From Exiguobacterium sp. s193 (lineage in GTDB: Bacteria > Bacillota > Bacilli > Exiguobacteriales > Exiguobacteriaceae): a stretch of 64,000 bases of DNA. The translations under genes were made by a program, and so were the position numbers. Where the stretch lies: positions 1-64,000 of the forward strand of contig NZ_JACSMR010000004.1 in assembly GCF_018618755.1 (NCBI RefSeq), written 5' to 3'. Under the pieces are notes generated by a model that was not told the origin of the DNA, ran no database searches, and saw nothing but the letters and a program-made list of their open reading frames with translations. Shown one piece after another: positions 49,711 to 58,117 of the stretch. Numbering within the stretch: position 1 is the stretch's first letter; each line of letters opens with the position of its first letter.

Positions 49711-50886
49711 ATGATGCAACAGCAACTCTTCACTCAACTCGATCAACTCGAACAAGAAATCATTGAGCGGCGTCGTGATTTTCACCGCCACCCGGAACTG
49801 TCTTTCCAAGAAGTCCGGACACCAAACGCCATCGCCTCATTTTATGAAGCACTCGGTTTACCGTACCGTAAAAACGTCGGCGGTACCGGAATCGTTGCAA
49901 CGCTCCAAGGAAAATATCCGGGGAAAACCATTGCAATCCGGGCTGATTTTGATGCGCTGCCTCTACAAGAGCAAACGGACCTCACCTTCCGTTCAATTCA
50001 TCCAGGCGTCATGCATGCGTGCGGACATGACGGACATACGGCGATTACACTTGGTCTTGCCTCGGCCTTTACGGCAATCCAAGAAGAACTCCAGGGAACA
50101 ATCGTGTTCATCCATCAGCACGGGGAAGAAGTTTTCCCGGGTGGCGCCATTCAAATGATTGAAGACGGATGTCTCGACGGAGTCGATGCGATTTTCGGTA
50201 CGCATCTCGAAAATGATTTGCCTGTTGGAACAATCGGTTATCATGCGGGACATACCCTTTGCGCCATCGATGAATTCGAAATCGTCGTCCACGGACAAGG
50301 CGGTCATGCGCAAGCGCCACATAAGACACAAGATGCGCTCGTCGCCGGAGCGCAACTCGTCTGTAATCTCCAGCACCTCGTCAGCCGTCGGGTCGATCCC
50401 TTTTCACCCGCCATCGTTGCAATCGGTTCGTTCCATGCCGGGACGGCTCCGAACATCGTCACCGGTGAAGCACGAATCGTCGGTGAAATCCGGACATTTG
50501 ACGAAACACTGCGGCACCAGTTACGCCAGGAAGTCGATTTAGTTGCCCGGACGACGTGTGCCGGAATCGGTGCCAGCTATTCCATCGACTTTACGACCGG
50601 TTATCCGTCTCTGTGGAACCATCCGGCAGAAACGAGCCTTGTCAAAGAGGCAACGGCATTTTTAGGTGAGGCCCACGTCAAAGAACTTAAACCGATGATG
50701 GCAGCAGACGATTTTGCGTACTACTTAGAGCGCGTACCGGGAAGCTACTTCTTTACCGGCTCTGCCAAAACGGACGGAAGTTCGATTTATCCCCAGCATC
50801 ACCCGAAATATGAAATCGATGAACAGGCACTGCTCATCGGCGCAAAAGCTTTAGGCGCAACCGTCCTTCATGCTTTACAATCTTAA
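49711..50886 (+). CDS. M20-family amidohydrolase
   Basis: About 391 aa, peptidase M20D. Metal site IRADFDALPLQEQ and MHACGHDGHTA (Cys and His ligands), HQHGEEVFPGGA (Glu pair position), then the dimerisation domain (GQGGHAQAPHKTQDAL) and the final DFAYYLERVPGSYFFTG. Relatives remove acyl groups from amino acids (N-acetyl-diaminopimelate, hippurate, IAA-amino acids). ATG 49711 or 49714 fit the AAAGG site; ATG 49705 touches it. Confidence 0.87.
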   Translation: MMQQQLFTQLDQLEQEIIERRRDFHRHPELSFQEVRTPNAIASFYEALGLPYRKNVGGTGIVATLQGKYPGKTIAIRADFDALPLQEQTDLTFRSIHPGVMHACGHDGHTAITLGLASAFTAIQEELQGTIVFIHQHGEEVFPGGAIQMIEDGCLDGVDAIFGTHLENDLPVGTIGYHAGHTLCAIDEFEIVVHGQGGHAQAPHKTQDALVAGAQLVCNLQHLVSRRVDPFSPAIVAIGSFHAGTAPNIVTGEARIVGEIRTFDETLRHQLRQEVDLVARTTCAGIGASYSIDFTTGYPSLWNHPAETSLVKEATAFLGEAHVKELKPMMAADDFAYYLERVPGSYFFTGSAKTDGSSIYPQHHPKYEIDEQALLIGAKALGATVLHALQS

Positions 50887-50956
50887 GGATTGACTTTCAC
50901 GTTTTAGAGATGCTATCATCACATCAATGATAACGAATTTAATCAACTTCATATAA

Positions 50957-51104
50957 CACTTATCAAGAGTGGACTGAGAGATCTGGATCGATGACGTCCC
51001 AGCAACCTGCCTTCAGTGGCAAGGTGCTACGACCAGCAAAGCGCAAGCTTTGGTTGATAAAAAGCGACGACTCCTTTTGCAACCAAGCAAAGGAGTCGTT
51101 TTCG
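50957..51104 (+). promoter_or_regulatory. SAM-I riboswitch of msrA
   Basis: Aptamer at 50957-51063: ACTTATCAAGAGTGGACTGA, GACGTCCCAGCAACCTGCC, GGCAAGGTGCTACGACC, and the P1 closure GATAAA. The terminator is GACGACTCCTTT / AAAGGAGTCGT followed by TTTTC (51066-51104). It is directly upstream of msrA. Confidence 0.9.
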
Positions 51105-51169
51105 TTTTCTCGCTGTCAGAGCACGAATCATTACAGGGCGAAAAACGCCGGCGGAAAGGACGAGATACG

Positions 51170-51700
51170 ATGGAAAAAGCAACATTCGCAGGAGGCTGTT
51201 TCTGGTGCATGGTGACACCCTTCGAGGAATTACCGGGGATTCATGGAATTGTTTCCGGTTATACGGGAGGACAAATCGAAAATCCGACATACGAACAAGT
51301 AAAAACAGGTACGACCGGTCATTCGGAGGTCGTCGAGATTACATTTGATCCGGCGTTATTCTCATATGAGCGGTTACTTGAACTCTATTGGCCGCAAACG
51401 GATCCGACAGACGCGGGCGGACAGTTCCAGGACCGTGGCACACAATACGCTCCTGCCATCTTTTATCATACGGAAGAGCAGCGCCTTGCTGCGATTGCTT
51501 CACGTGATGCGCTTGCTGCGAGCAATCGCTTTAAGCAGCCGATTGTCACTCGGATTGAAGCGGCACAAGCCTTCTATCCGGCAGAAGACTATCATCAAAA
51601 CTTCCATAAAAAGAATCCCGAGCACTACAAAAAAGACCGTAAGGCATCAGGCCGCGATGCCTTCATCGATGTCGCCTGGAAAGAAGAAGTCTCTGTCTAA
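51170..51700 (+). CDS. msrA: peptide methionine sulfoxide reductase A
   Basis: 176 aa. Catalytic Cys10 in [38 protein letters not shown] and [12 protein letters not shown] are all family marks. No fused MsrB and no msrB gene adjacent. ATG 51170 has a GGAAAGG-like site. Control by a SAM riboswitch links methionine repair to methionine or SAM shortage. Confidence 0.94.
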   Translation: MEKATFAGGCFWCMVTPFEELPGIHGIVSGYTGGQIENPTYEQVKTGTTGHSEVVEITFDPALFSYERLLELYWPQTDPTDAGGQFQDRGTQYAPAIFYHTEEQRLAAIASRDALAASNRFKQPIVTRIEAAQAFYPAEDYHQNFHKKNPEHYKKDRKASGRDAFIDVAWKEEVSV

Positions 51701-51705
51701 ACTAA

Positions 51706-51737
51706 AAAAAGCCCGCTCTTCACGTGGGCTTTTTTGT
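51706..51737 (+). terminator. msrA terminator
   Basis: AAAAGCCCGC / (G)TGGGCTTTT stem around CTCTTCAC, followed by T6. The repeat element copy 2 begins within 2-3 nt of its end. Confidence 0.85.
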
Positions 51738-51738
51738 T

Positions 51739-52058
51739 TGCAAATAAACGCTTATGAAGCGTGCATATGCTATAACGAAAGACAATCAGTTCGCGCTTCC
51801 CTGTCTCGCCTCGTCTTCAAAGCGATTCGAGACGGATTGCGCTCTAAAGCTACTCTATGATTTTTCTCTGCGGTATACCCTGAAAGCTTCGTTTTTCGTT
51901 GACTCCTACGGGAAAAAGCGCGTGAACACGCGCTGCCAAGAGGCTGGCAAGACCCTGCTCGTTGTCCGTGAGGATCAAGGAGCAACGGCTTGCGCCTCGC
52001 CCGAGGAAAGCAACGAAAAAGGGAGAAGCTTCCCCCACCCCACGTTCCTTTGTCTGCA
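51739..52058 (+). repeat. dispersed non-coding repeat element, copy 2
   Basis: 320 bp from TGCAAATAAA to TTTGTCTGCA. It shares the 5' block GTCTCGCCTCGTCTTCAAAGC (51803-51823) and the 3' block from GTTGACTCCTACGGG (51899) to GCCTCGCCCGAGGAAAGC (about 52010) with copies 1 and 3. It is directly beside the msrA terminator. Open frames across it are not conserved between copies, so it is judged non-coding. Confidence 0.85.
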
Positions 52059-52130
52059 TGCTTATGTAGTCAAAAGTTTTCAATTGTCTTTTCGATAAGG
52101 TAGCCTAAAAGGTTTTGATTTCTGTCGACT

Positions 52131-52691
52131 CTAGTTATTCATCGCATTCATCAGTGTATTTTTATGCTGATGCGCTAACTTAATCAATTCAAAATCCCCC
52201 GTACTCATTTTGGCTTTGAGGGTTTCAACTTCCTCCCACGCTAACTCATACTGTTTTTTATCAATGATTCCTTGAGATAGAGCATCTTCCAGTTCGTCAG
52301 CATCCATTACGTATACGTCTCCTGACGGCAACAGAACGATGTCTAAAAATAAGTCCTCCCACCACGGACTTCCATTACTGAAACCATTCTGCAAACAAAT
52401 ATCTATATACCACTGCACGATATTTCCATCAGCATCAAACATTATCGTAACAGCATGGTGTGCATTTGACGGGAACTGCTGAAGCCACATATAACCATTA
52501 TCCAAAATACAGACCTGTTTTCCCCCATAACGAACGTTTAAGGGATGTGATACTTGAATCGCATGCAATAATGTCGCATGCCCCTTAAACTCTTCCGTCT
52601 CGATTAACGACTGTACGTAGGACCTCTTGCTGATCCGCTTCCAATCCGAACGTTTTCCATCTTTCCGCTTCAACATCTTCAGTCGCCCCAT
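52131..52691 (-). CDS. DUF402 family protein
   Basis: About 186 aa. The DUF402 core includes VQWYIDICLQNG and WWEDLFLDIVLLPSGDVYVMDADELEDAL (motifs WEDLFLD and VMDADEL), with acidic residues likely to bind metal. B. subtilis and S. aureus relatives are nucleotide phosphatases. Start uncertain: ATG 52691 has no clear SD; ATG 52676 follows GGGGCG. Confidence 0.8.
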   Translation of the reverse strand: MGRLKMLKRKDGKRSDWKRISKRSYVQSLIETEEFKGHATLLHAIQVSHPLNVRYGGKQVCILDNGYMWLQQFPSNAHHAVTIMFDADGNIVQWYIDICLQNGFSNGSPWWEDLFLDIVLLPSGDVYVMDADELEDALSQGIIDKKQYELAWEEVETLKAKMSTGDFELIKLAHQHKNTLMNAMNN

Positions 52692-52698
52692 TCAACCA

Positions 52699-53178
52699 TT
52701 ACGATACCTTTTCCGACAACTCATCCGAAGCTTCGATTTCTACGACTTGATATCGTTTCAACACAAAGATACCGGCTAACATCACAAGCAATCCAGCGAC
52801 TTGTCCGAACGAAAGCTCAAGCTTCGGTAAACCGAACCAACCGAATAAATCGACACATAATGCAAAACTCAGTTGCGAAATCAAGACGACCGAAATCGCA
52901 ATCGATGGACCGAGCAGCTGAATCCCGCGCATCACACAAAATACGACTCCGACTCCGACCAGACCACCAAATAAATACAGCGGTTCGACCGTTTGAATGT
53001 TCGAGAGTGTGCCACCCCGAAATACGAGTAACGCGAGCAGTGAACCAACGAACCCGACAAAAAAGACGAGGGTCGTCGTCGCCCATGCTCCGAACGCATG
53101 ACTCATCCGGGCATTCAATACCGTCTGTAAACTAATCATCATTCCTGCCGTAATCGCACAAAACATACCTAGTCCCAC
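52699..53178 (-). CDS. DMT transporter, YdcZ (DUF606) type
   Basis: 159 aa with five membrane helices. Motifs are AGMMISLQTVLNARMSHAFG and LLGPSIAISVVLISQLSFALCVDLFGWFG. Half-size DMT protein, expected to pair. A Crp-type regulator gene and a second YdcZ-type gene lie upstream in the same direction. Substrate unknown. Confidence 0.85.
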   Translation of the reverse strand: MGLGMFCAITAGMMISLQTVLNARMSHAFGAWATTTLVFFVGFVGSLLALLVFRGGTLSNIQTVEPLYLFGGLVGVGVVFCVMRGIQLLGPSIAISVVLISQLSFALCVDLFGWFGLPKLELSFGQVAGLLVMLAGIFVLKRYQVVEIEASDELSEKVS

Positions 53179-53190
53179 GCTATCCCCTCC

Positions 53191-53868
53191 TTATTCGTAA
53201 CTGTTGCCATTCGCTTTTTCTTTAATCCGCTCTACATCTAAAATAATGATTTTACCGCGTCGTCTCGCTAAGATTTCTTCGTCACAAAGTGTTGAGATGA
53301 TGCGGTTTAAATGACGGTAACTCGTCCCGAGCCAATCGGCGACGTCATGGAGATTCGACGTTCGCATCTCTTGATAAAACAGACTGTCGGAAACATCCGA
53401 GGTAATCGATAACAAATATCCGGCAAACCGTTCTTCGACCGAGTAGAGGACGTGGAACGATGCTGATTTTGAGTCCGCATACCACTTGGTCGTAATGACC
53501 CGCAGTAAAAATTGTAAAAAGGTATTCGTCGTATTGTGCTCACGTAAGATCGCATACGGAATGCTGAGTGCCACGACGTCCGTAATCACCTCGATGGTAT
53601 TCAAGACTTCCCGTTCATTGATGTATTCCGCGTCCCCAATCACCGTCATCGCCTTTTTGAAGCGTAAAATCCGTTGTTTCCCTTCAGCCGATGCTGCAGA
53701 GATTTTAATTTTCCCTTCGACGATGAAATACATCCGGTCAATCGGTTCACCGGTCACACATAATAATTCCCCTTCCGAAAACGTCTCAATCCGTAAATAA
53801 GATTTACTGGTCTCCGTAAAAATATTCGCTAAGTCGTATTGTTTTAAGTAAGTCTCAATCGTCTGCAT
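53191..53868 (-). CDS. Crp/Fnr-family transcription regulator (YeiL-like)
   Basis: 225 aa. N-terminal cyclic-nucleotide-binding-type barrel (about 20-120: GELLCVTGEPIDRMYFIVEGKIKI). C-terminal helix-turn-helix NLHDVADWLGTSYRHLNRIISTL (about 170-195). No Fe-S cysteine cluster at the N terminus. ATG 53868 follows AGGAGG by 5 nt. It stands between two YdcZ-type transporter genes and probably controls them. Confidence 0.88.
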   Translation of the reverse strand: MQTIETYLKQYDLANIFTETSKSYLRIETFSEGELLCVTGEPIDRMYFIVEGKIKISAASAEGKQRILRFKKAMTVIGDAEYINEREVLNTIEVITDVVALSIPYAILREHNTTNTFLQFLLRVITTKWYADSKSASFHVLYSVEERFAGYLLSITSDVSDSLFYQEMRTSNLHDVADWLGTSYRHLNRIISTLCDEEILARRRGKIIILDVERIKEKANGNSYE

Positions 53869-53879
53869 AGGTCCTCCTT

Positions 53880-54308
53880 TTAGGACAATGAAAAAATCGC
53901 GACTCCGGCAAGCATTAAACTGATCCCAATCCATTGTCCGCGATTACTCCTTTTTTTGATGACAACAAACCAACCGTTCAAATCAATTACGAATGCACAT
54001 AAAATTTGTGCGACGAGCAACAAACACATCGCCCACGTCATGCCAAGTAACTGAATCGACGTCAGTTCGGTCACGACGACGAGTACTCCAAGCAATCCAC
54101 CACTGGCGTAGAGGAGCGGAAGCTGCCGAAAGCCGCCGATTGTTCGGTCGCGGACCACACTATAAATCGCTAAACACCCCATCAATCCGACAAAATGAAC
54201 GATTGTCACCGAAAACCACGGACCAATGGCATCTCCTAAACGGGCATTAAAAATTCCCTGCAACGCAATGAACAGTCCGCTCATTAATGCGAATATAACT
54301 CCCTGCAC
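53880..54308 (-). CDS. DMT transporter, YdcZ (DUF606) type, second
   Basis: 142 aa, five membrane helices: MSGLFIALQGIFNARLGDAIGPW and MTWAMCLLLVAQILCAFVIDLNGWF. Start GTG 54308 lies 9 nt behind GGAGG; the longer frame upstream runs into the repeat element and is not coding. Related to the transporter at 52699-53178, together a likely heteromeric pair. Confidence 0.85.
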   Translation of the reverse strand: MQGVIFALMSGLFIALQGIFNARLGDAIGPWFSVTIVHFVGLMGCLAIYSVVRDRTIGGFRQLPLLYASGGLLGVLVVVTELTSIQLLGMTWAMCLLLVAQILCAFVIDLNGWFVVIKKRSNRGQWIGISLMLAGVAIFSLS

Positions 54309-54402
54309 TTCAAAGGACCTCCTTTTGTTTCTTCTGTTATGAGTAGACACTATTTTCACCTCGTCTGAAAAGGACAAATGTCCCGTTTTAAAAAATTGTA
54401 TT

Positions 54403-54430
54403 AAAAAAAAGACGGATGGCCCGTCTTCAG
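54403..54430 (-). terminator. nitronate monooxygenase terminator, outer copy
   Basis: AAGACGG / CCGTCTT stem, on the minus strand followed by T8. It belongs to the gene at 54753-55691 but is cut off from it by repeat element copy 3. The 21-bp stem (54408-54428) is repeated at 54705-54725. Confidence 0.8.
54408..54428. repeat. 21-bp direct repeat flanking copy 3 (left)
   Basis: Identical to 54705-54725 over 21 bp, spanning the whole terminator hairpin AAGACGGATGGCCCGTCTT. Looks like a target duplication caused by insertion of copy 3. Confidence 0.85.
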
Positions 54431-54432
54431 TG

Positions 54433-54700
54433 TGTAGATAATCGATTAAGAGGAGTAAACATGCGATATCGGGATGCAATCCGTTCGTGCTTCCCCGTCT
54501 CGCCTCGTCTTCAAAGCGGTAGTACCTAAAAAGCGTCATGTTTCGTTGACTCCTACGGGAAAAAGTGCGTTTTTAACGCACGTTCAGAGGCAGGCAAGAC
54601 CCTGCTCGTTGTCCGTGAGGACCAAGGAGCAACGGCTTGCGCCTCGCCCGAGGAAAGCAACGAATAATGACGCTTAGTCTCCGATTGCACATTGTCTACA
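54433..54700 (+). repeat. dispersed non-coding repeat element, copy 3
   Basis: 268 bp from TGTAGATAAT to ATTGTCTACA. It has the 5' block GTCTCGCCTCGTCTTCAAAGC (54498-54518) and the 3' block from GTTGACTCCTACGGG (54546) to GCCTCGCCCGAGGAAAGC (about 54660), but lacks most of the middle of copies 1 and 2. It keeps the same orientation as the others. Confidence 0.88.
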
Positions 54701-54704
54701 GTCC

Positions 54705-54725
54705 AAAGACGGATGGCCCGTCTTC
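54705..54725. repeat. 21-bp direct repeat flanking copy 3 (right)
   Basis: Second copy of the terminator stem. On the minus strand it now lacks a T-run, which fits a duplication that left the T-run with the outer copy. Confidence 0.85.
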
Positions 54726-54752
54726 CCAGGAACAATCCACCTTACTGATCCA

Positions 54753-55691
54753 TTACATGTAATCCGCCCGCACCCGTTCAATTTGCTCAAATGCCTCCCG
54801 CTGCATCCGTTCGAATAATTCGGAAACGGTCGGAATATCTGCAACCAGACCGGACACGAGGCCGGCATTGACATACCCGTTGACCTCGTCACCATCGATC
54901 GCCCCCGTCACGTGATACGCTTCTGTCGTCTTCGCGTTAAACTCGTCAAGCGAAGAAACACCTTGTAGTGCCGTGACGTACGGTCCATTTAACACACGCC
55001 GGACACGACCGACGGAACGCCCGATGATTCGTGTCTCAAGATCCGTCGCCCCCACGAGATGGTTCTTGTAGTTCGGATGAACGACTGCTTCTTGCGTCGC
55101 AATCAGCCGCGTACCGAGTTGAACACCGACTGCACCAAGCATCCAAGCGGCTGCAAGTCCACGACCGTCTCCAATTCCACCGGCCGCGACGACCGGAAGT
55201 CTGACGTGATCGACGATTTGCGGAACCAGTGTCAGCGTCGTCAGCTCGAGTGGAGAATTAATTCCTGCCGCTTCCATACCTTCCGCGACAAGCAAATCGA
55301 CCCCGGCCGCTTCTGCCTTCAGCGCATGTTTGACCGACGCGACGACCGCAATCGTCGTAATACCGGCGGACCGTAACTGTTTCATGTAAGGTGCTGGATT
55401 TCCGGCGGATAGGGAGACGACCGGAATCTGTTCCGACACCGCTAATTCAATCAAGGCTTCCGTATGTGGGGAGACACCAATCGCAATGTTCAAGGCAAAC
55501 GGGCGCGTTGTTAATTGACGGGTCTGTTCAATCAACTGGCGGATTTCTTCCGGCGCACGTGTCCCACAACCGAGTGTACCTAAACCACCGGCATTCGAGA
55601 CGGCTGCCGTTAAGGCGGCATGACTGACATTTCCCATTCCGCCTTGGATGATCGGAACGCGGATTTGCAATAACTCATCTAATCGAGACAT
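54753..55691 (-). CDS. nitronate monooxygenase / FabK-like flavoprotein
   Basis: 312 aa TIM-barrel FMN protein. VPIIQGGMGNVSHAALTAAVSNAGGLGTLG at the N terminus (motif IIQGGMG), VDLLVAEGMEAAG (catalytic His of nitronate monooxygenases is replaced: the usual EAGGH reads EAAG-I), VVAAGGIGDGRGLAAAWMLGAVGVQLGTR. It could be a nitronate monooxygenase or an enoyl-ACP reductase of FabK type; the sequence alone does not decide. Confidence 0.8.
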   Translation of the reverse strand: MSRLDELLQIRVPIIQGGMGNVSHAALTAAVSNAGGLGTLGCGTRAPEEIRQLIEQTRQLTTRPFALNIAIGVSPHTEALIELAVSEQIPVVSLSAGNPAPYMKQLRSAGITTIAVVASVKHALKAEAAGVDLLVAEGMEAAGINSPLELTTLTLVPQIVDHVRLPVVAAGGIGDGRGLAAAWMLGAVGVQLGTRLIATQEAVVHPNYKNHLVGATDLETRIIGRSVGRVRRVLNGPYVTALQGVSSLDEFNAKTTEAYHVTGAIDGDEVNGYVNAGLVSGLVADIPTVSELFERMQREAFEQIERVRADYM

Positions 55692-55775
55692 CGTCTTCCT
55701 CCAATCTGTTATGTAAGAATGGTATACTAAGTAAGACTGAATTGAAATTCATTAATCGGAAAAGAGGGGTTTTTT

Positions 55776-56303
55776 ATGAACATTCCATATCGTGATACGG
55801 CACCCAGACTTGCGGAGACCGTCTTCGTTGCGCCGGGAGCATTCTTAATCGGCGACGTGACGATCGGTGAAGAATCAACGGTTTGGTTCAACGCCGTATT
55901 ACGCGGGGATGAAGGACCGATTACAATCGGGAAGCGTTGCAGTATCCAGGACAACGCGACGATTCATTTATACGAAGGGGCACCTGTCATCGTCGAAGAT
56001 GAAGTGACGGTCGGACATAATGCGATTCTCCACGGCTGTCGCATCGGCCGCAGATCCATCGTCGGAATGGGGGCGACGGTCCTTGATCATGCCGAAATCG
56101 GTGAAGAATGTATCATCGGTGCCAATACGTTGATTCCCCCGGGCAAGAAGTTCCCACCCCGCTCTTTGATTGTCGGGTCACCCGGAAAAGTCGTCCGTCA
56201 ACTGACACCGGCCGATCTCGAGATGATTCAGGAATCAATTGACTCGTATGTCGATAAAGGCTATGCCTTTCGGGAACAGCTCGGACAGACACACGAAAAG
56301 TGA
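55776..56303 (+). CDS. gamma-carbonic-anhydrase-like hexapeptide protein
   Basis: 175 aa left-handed beta helix with hexapeptide repeats. The three metal-binding histidines are in place: His64 (TIHLYE), His81 and His86 (VGHNAILHGC). Related to PaaY/YrdA/YtoA. It is next to the paa genes but divergent from them, so it may act as a PaaY-type thioesterase. ATG 55776 has GAGGGG upstream. Confidence 0.88.
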   Translation: MNIPYRDTAPRLAETVFVAPGAFLIGDVTIGEESTVWFNAVLRGDEGPITIGKRCSIQDNATIHLYEGAPVIVEDEVTVGHNAILHGCRIGRRSIVGMGATVLDHAEIGEECIIGANTLIPPGKKFPPRSLIVGSPGKVVRQLTPADLEMIQESIDSYVDKGYAFREQLGQTHEK

Positions 56304-56360
56304 ACTTCCAGCGGACCAGAGTTCACCTGTAAAAGATTCATTTCTCAATCGACGCTGCGG

Positions 56361-56384
56361 AAAAGCGCAAGAAGACTTGCGCTT
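56361..56384 (-). terminator. possible paaX terminator
   Basis: AAGCGCAAG / CTTGCGCTT stem with a 4-nt loop, followed on the minus strand by TTTTCC. It overlaps the paaX stop codon. Confidence 0.6.
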
Positions 56385-57279
56385 ACGACCGCTCCGCAAA
56401 CAACGGATGTTCCGACGCATCGTAGTCGGAACTTTTTTGTGTCACGTCGTGTGTCTCTTTAAAGATCGACTCAAAAAATCGGCTGGCTGGTGCCGCAAGC
56501 AGACGGTAGTATTGTTCGAATAATACAGCCGCATGATGACCGTTCCAGGCATCAGGAAGTAACTCTTGCGGCAGGCCAGGATCCGTAAACAAAAACTTCC
56601 GATACTCATGGACGAGCTTCGTCCGCTCGACAAAACACTGTTCCTCATCCATTTCTCCGAGTTGGATTTGACTTTGGTGGACGATGTAGCGCCGACTGTA
56701 CTCGACGATGAATGCTTCGTACCGCGCTTGTAACTCGTCGAGCGGAAAAGCACGTTCGACGAGCGATTGATCTTGTTGCGGTCCGTGGTATTCGCCGACG
56801 AAAAAATCAACATACTCCGTAATCTGATAGGTCTCAATCAAACGGGTCGCCTCTTTTTCGAGCGGGTTTGGAGAAATCCAGACCCCGTTCGATAAGTTAC
56901 CAAAACCACTCCACGTCAGTTCCTTCCGCAGTTCATCCCGAATCTGACGTTTTTCCTCGGGAATCGTATACATCAACGTCCGCCATTTGCCATCCCAGAC
57001 GTGTGGCGTCGACTTGTAAATCCGCCGCGCCGCCTCTTCCATCCGTTCGACCCCACGGTCCGTCAGCGAATAAAAACTTTTTGTCCCTTGTTTTTCTGAA
57101 ATCAGCCATCCTTGTTTGACCATTCGGGAAACGGCAACGCGAACGGCTTGTTCGTTATGTCCGAACTCTTTCAACAGCCGAATCAGACTTCCCACCCAAA
57201 CCTGATTCCCGTAGTGCCGGATATAATCGCCATAAATCGTAAAAATCATCGATTGGGTATTCGCACTCATGTCATTCAC
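56383..57279 (-). CDS. paaX: PaaX-family repressor
   Basis: 298 aa. Winged-helix N terminus (VWVGSLIRLLKEFGHNEQAVRVAVSRMVKQGWL), then the PaaX central and C-terminal domains (WDGKWRTLMYTIPEEKR, TWSGFGNLSNGVWISPNP). Represses phenylacetate genes and is released by phenylacetyl-CoA in characterised systems. Located at the end of the paa gene row, same strand. Start ATG 57279 or 57270. Confidence 0.92.
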   Translation of the reverse strand: MNDMSANTQSMIFTIYGDYIRHYGNQVWVGSLIRLLKEFGHNEQAVRVAVSRMVKQGWLISEKQGTKSFYSLTDRGVERMEEAARRIYKSTPHVWDGKWRTLMYTIPEEKRQIRDELRKELTWSGFGNLSNGVWISPNPLEKEATRLIETYQITEYVDFFVGEYHGPQQDQSLVERAFPLDELQARYEAFIVEYSRRYIVHQSQIQLGEMDEEQCFVERTKLVHEYRKFLFTDPGLPQELLPDAWNGHHAAVLFEQYYRLLAAPASRFFESIFKETHDVTQKSSDYDASEHPLFAERS

Positions 57280-57346
57280 TCTCTCTTTGATATAACGTTT
57301 TTTTGTGTACCGTTAGTATACGTGTTATTTCAGGTGGCGACCATCC

Positions 57347-58117
57347 TCATTTCCCTCGAAACTGTGGTGTTCGTTTCTCGGCAAAGGCGCGGAGTGCTTC
57401 GAGCCGGTCTTCGGTCGGAATGACTGCCTCATAAGCTTCCGTTTCAAGCCGTAAGCCTTCAGCGAGCGACACATCCATTCCGCCGTCAATCGCTTGTTTC
57501 GCCTGACGAATGGCAATCGGACCATTCCGGAGCATCGCTTCTGCAAGTTCAAAGCAAGCCGGTAATAACTCGTTACGTGTCGCAACGACTTGCGAGACAA
57601 GACCATATCGTTCTGCCGTCTCGGCATCAATTTTTTTCGCCGTAAAGATCAATTCTTTCGCCCGTGTCTCCCCAATCAGACGCGGAAGACGCTGTGTCCC
57701 ACCCGCTCCCGGGATAATCCCGAAACTCGTTTCCGTCAGACCGACCAACGCGCCATCGACGATAATCCGGAAATCGCAGGCAAGCATCCACTCAAATCCT
57801 CCACCTAGCGCATGACCGTTAACCGCTGCAATCGTCGGTTGGGGCAACGCCGCGATGCTCGCAAAGACTTCACGGATTGCCAGGACATTGCGCCGGACTT
57901 CTGTTTCATTTAGTGTCACCCGCTCCTTTAAGTCGGCACCGGCACTAAACGCTTTTCCTGTCCCTGTAAACACGACGACCCGGACCGACTCATCTGCTTT
58001 GACGGCATCCACAAGTTCCTGTAGCTCGACCAGCGTCGGATAATCAAAACAATTCATCCGTTCCGGGCGGTCAATCCGAATCAGTCCGAGTTGTCCATTG
58101 CGTTCAACATGAATCAT
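57347..58117 (-). CDS. enoyl-CoA hydratase/isomerase
   Basis: 256 aa crotonase. Oxyanion-hole motifs FSAGADLKERV and NGHALGGGFEWMLACDFRI, and the GLTETSFGIIPGAGGTQRLPRLIG loop (motif IIPGAGGTQRL) with Glu. Probably PaaG- or PaaF-type, completing beta-oxidation-like steps of ring-opened phenylacetate. ATG 58117 overlaps the thiolase stop by 4 nt. Confidence 0.88.
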   Translation of the reverse strand: MIHVERNGQLGLIRIDRPERMNCFDYPTLVELQELVDAVKADESVRVVVFTGTGKAFSAGADLKERVTLNETEVRRNVLAIREVFASIAALPQPTIAAVNGHALGGGFEWMLACDFRIIVDGALVGLTETSFGIIPGAGGTQRLPRLIGETRAKELIFTAKKIDAETAERYGLVSQVVATRNELLPACFELAEAMLRNGPIAIRQAKQAIDGGMDVSLAEGLRLETEAYEAVIPTEDRLEALRAFAEKRTPQFRGK

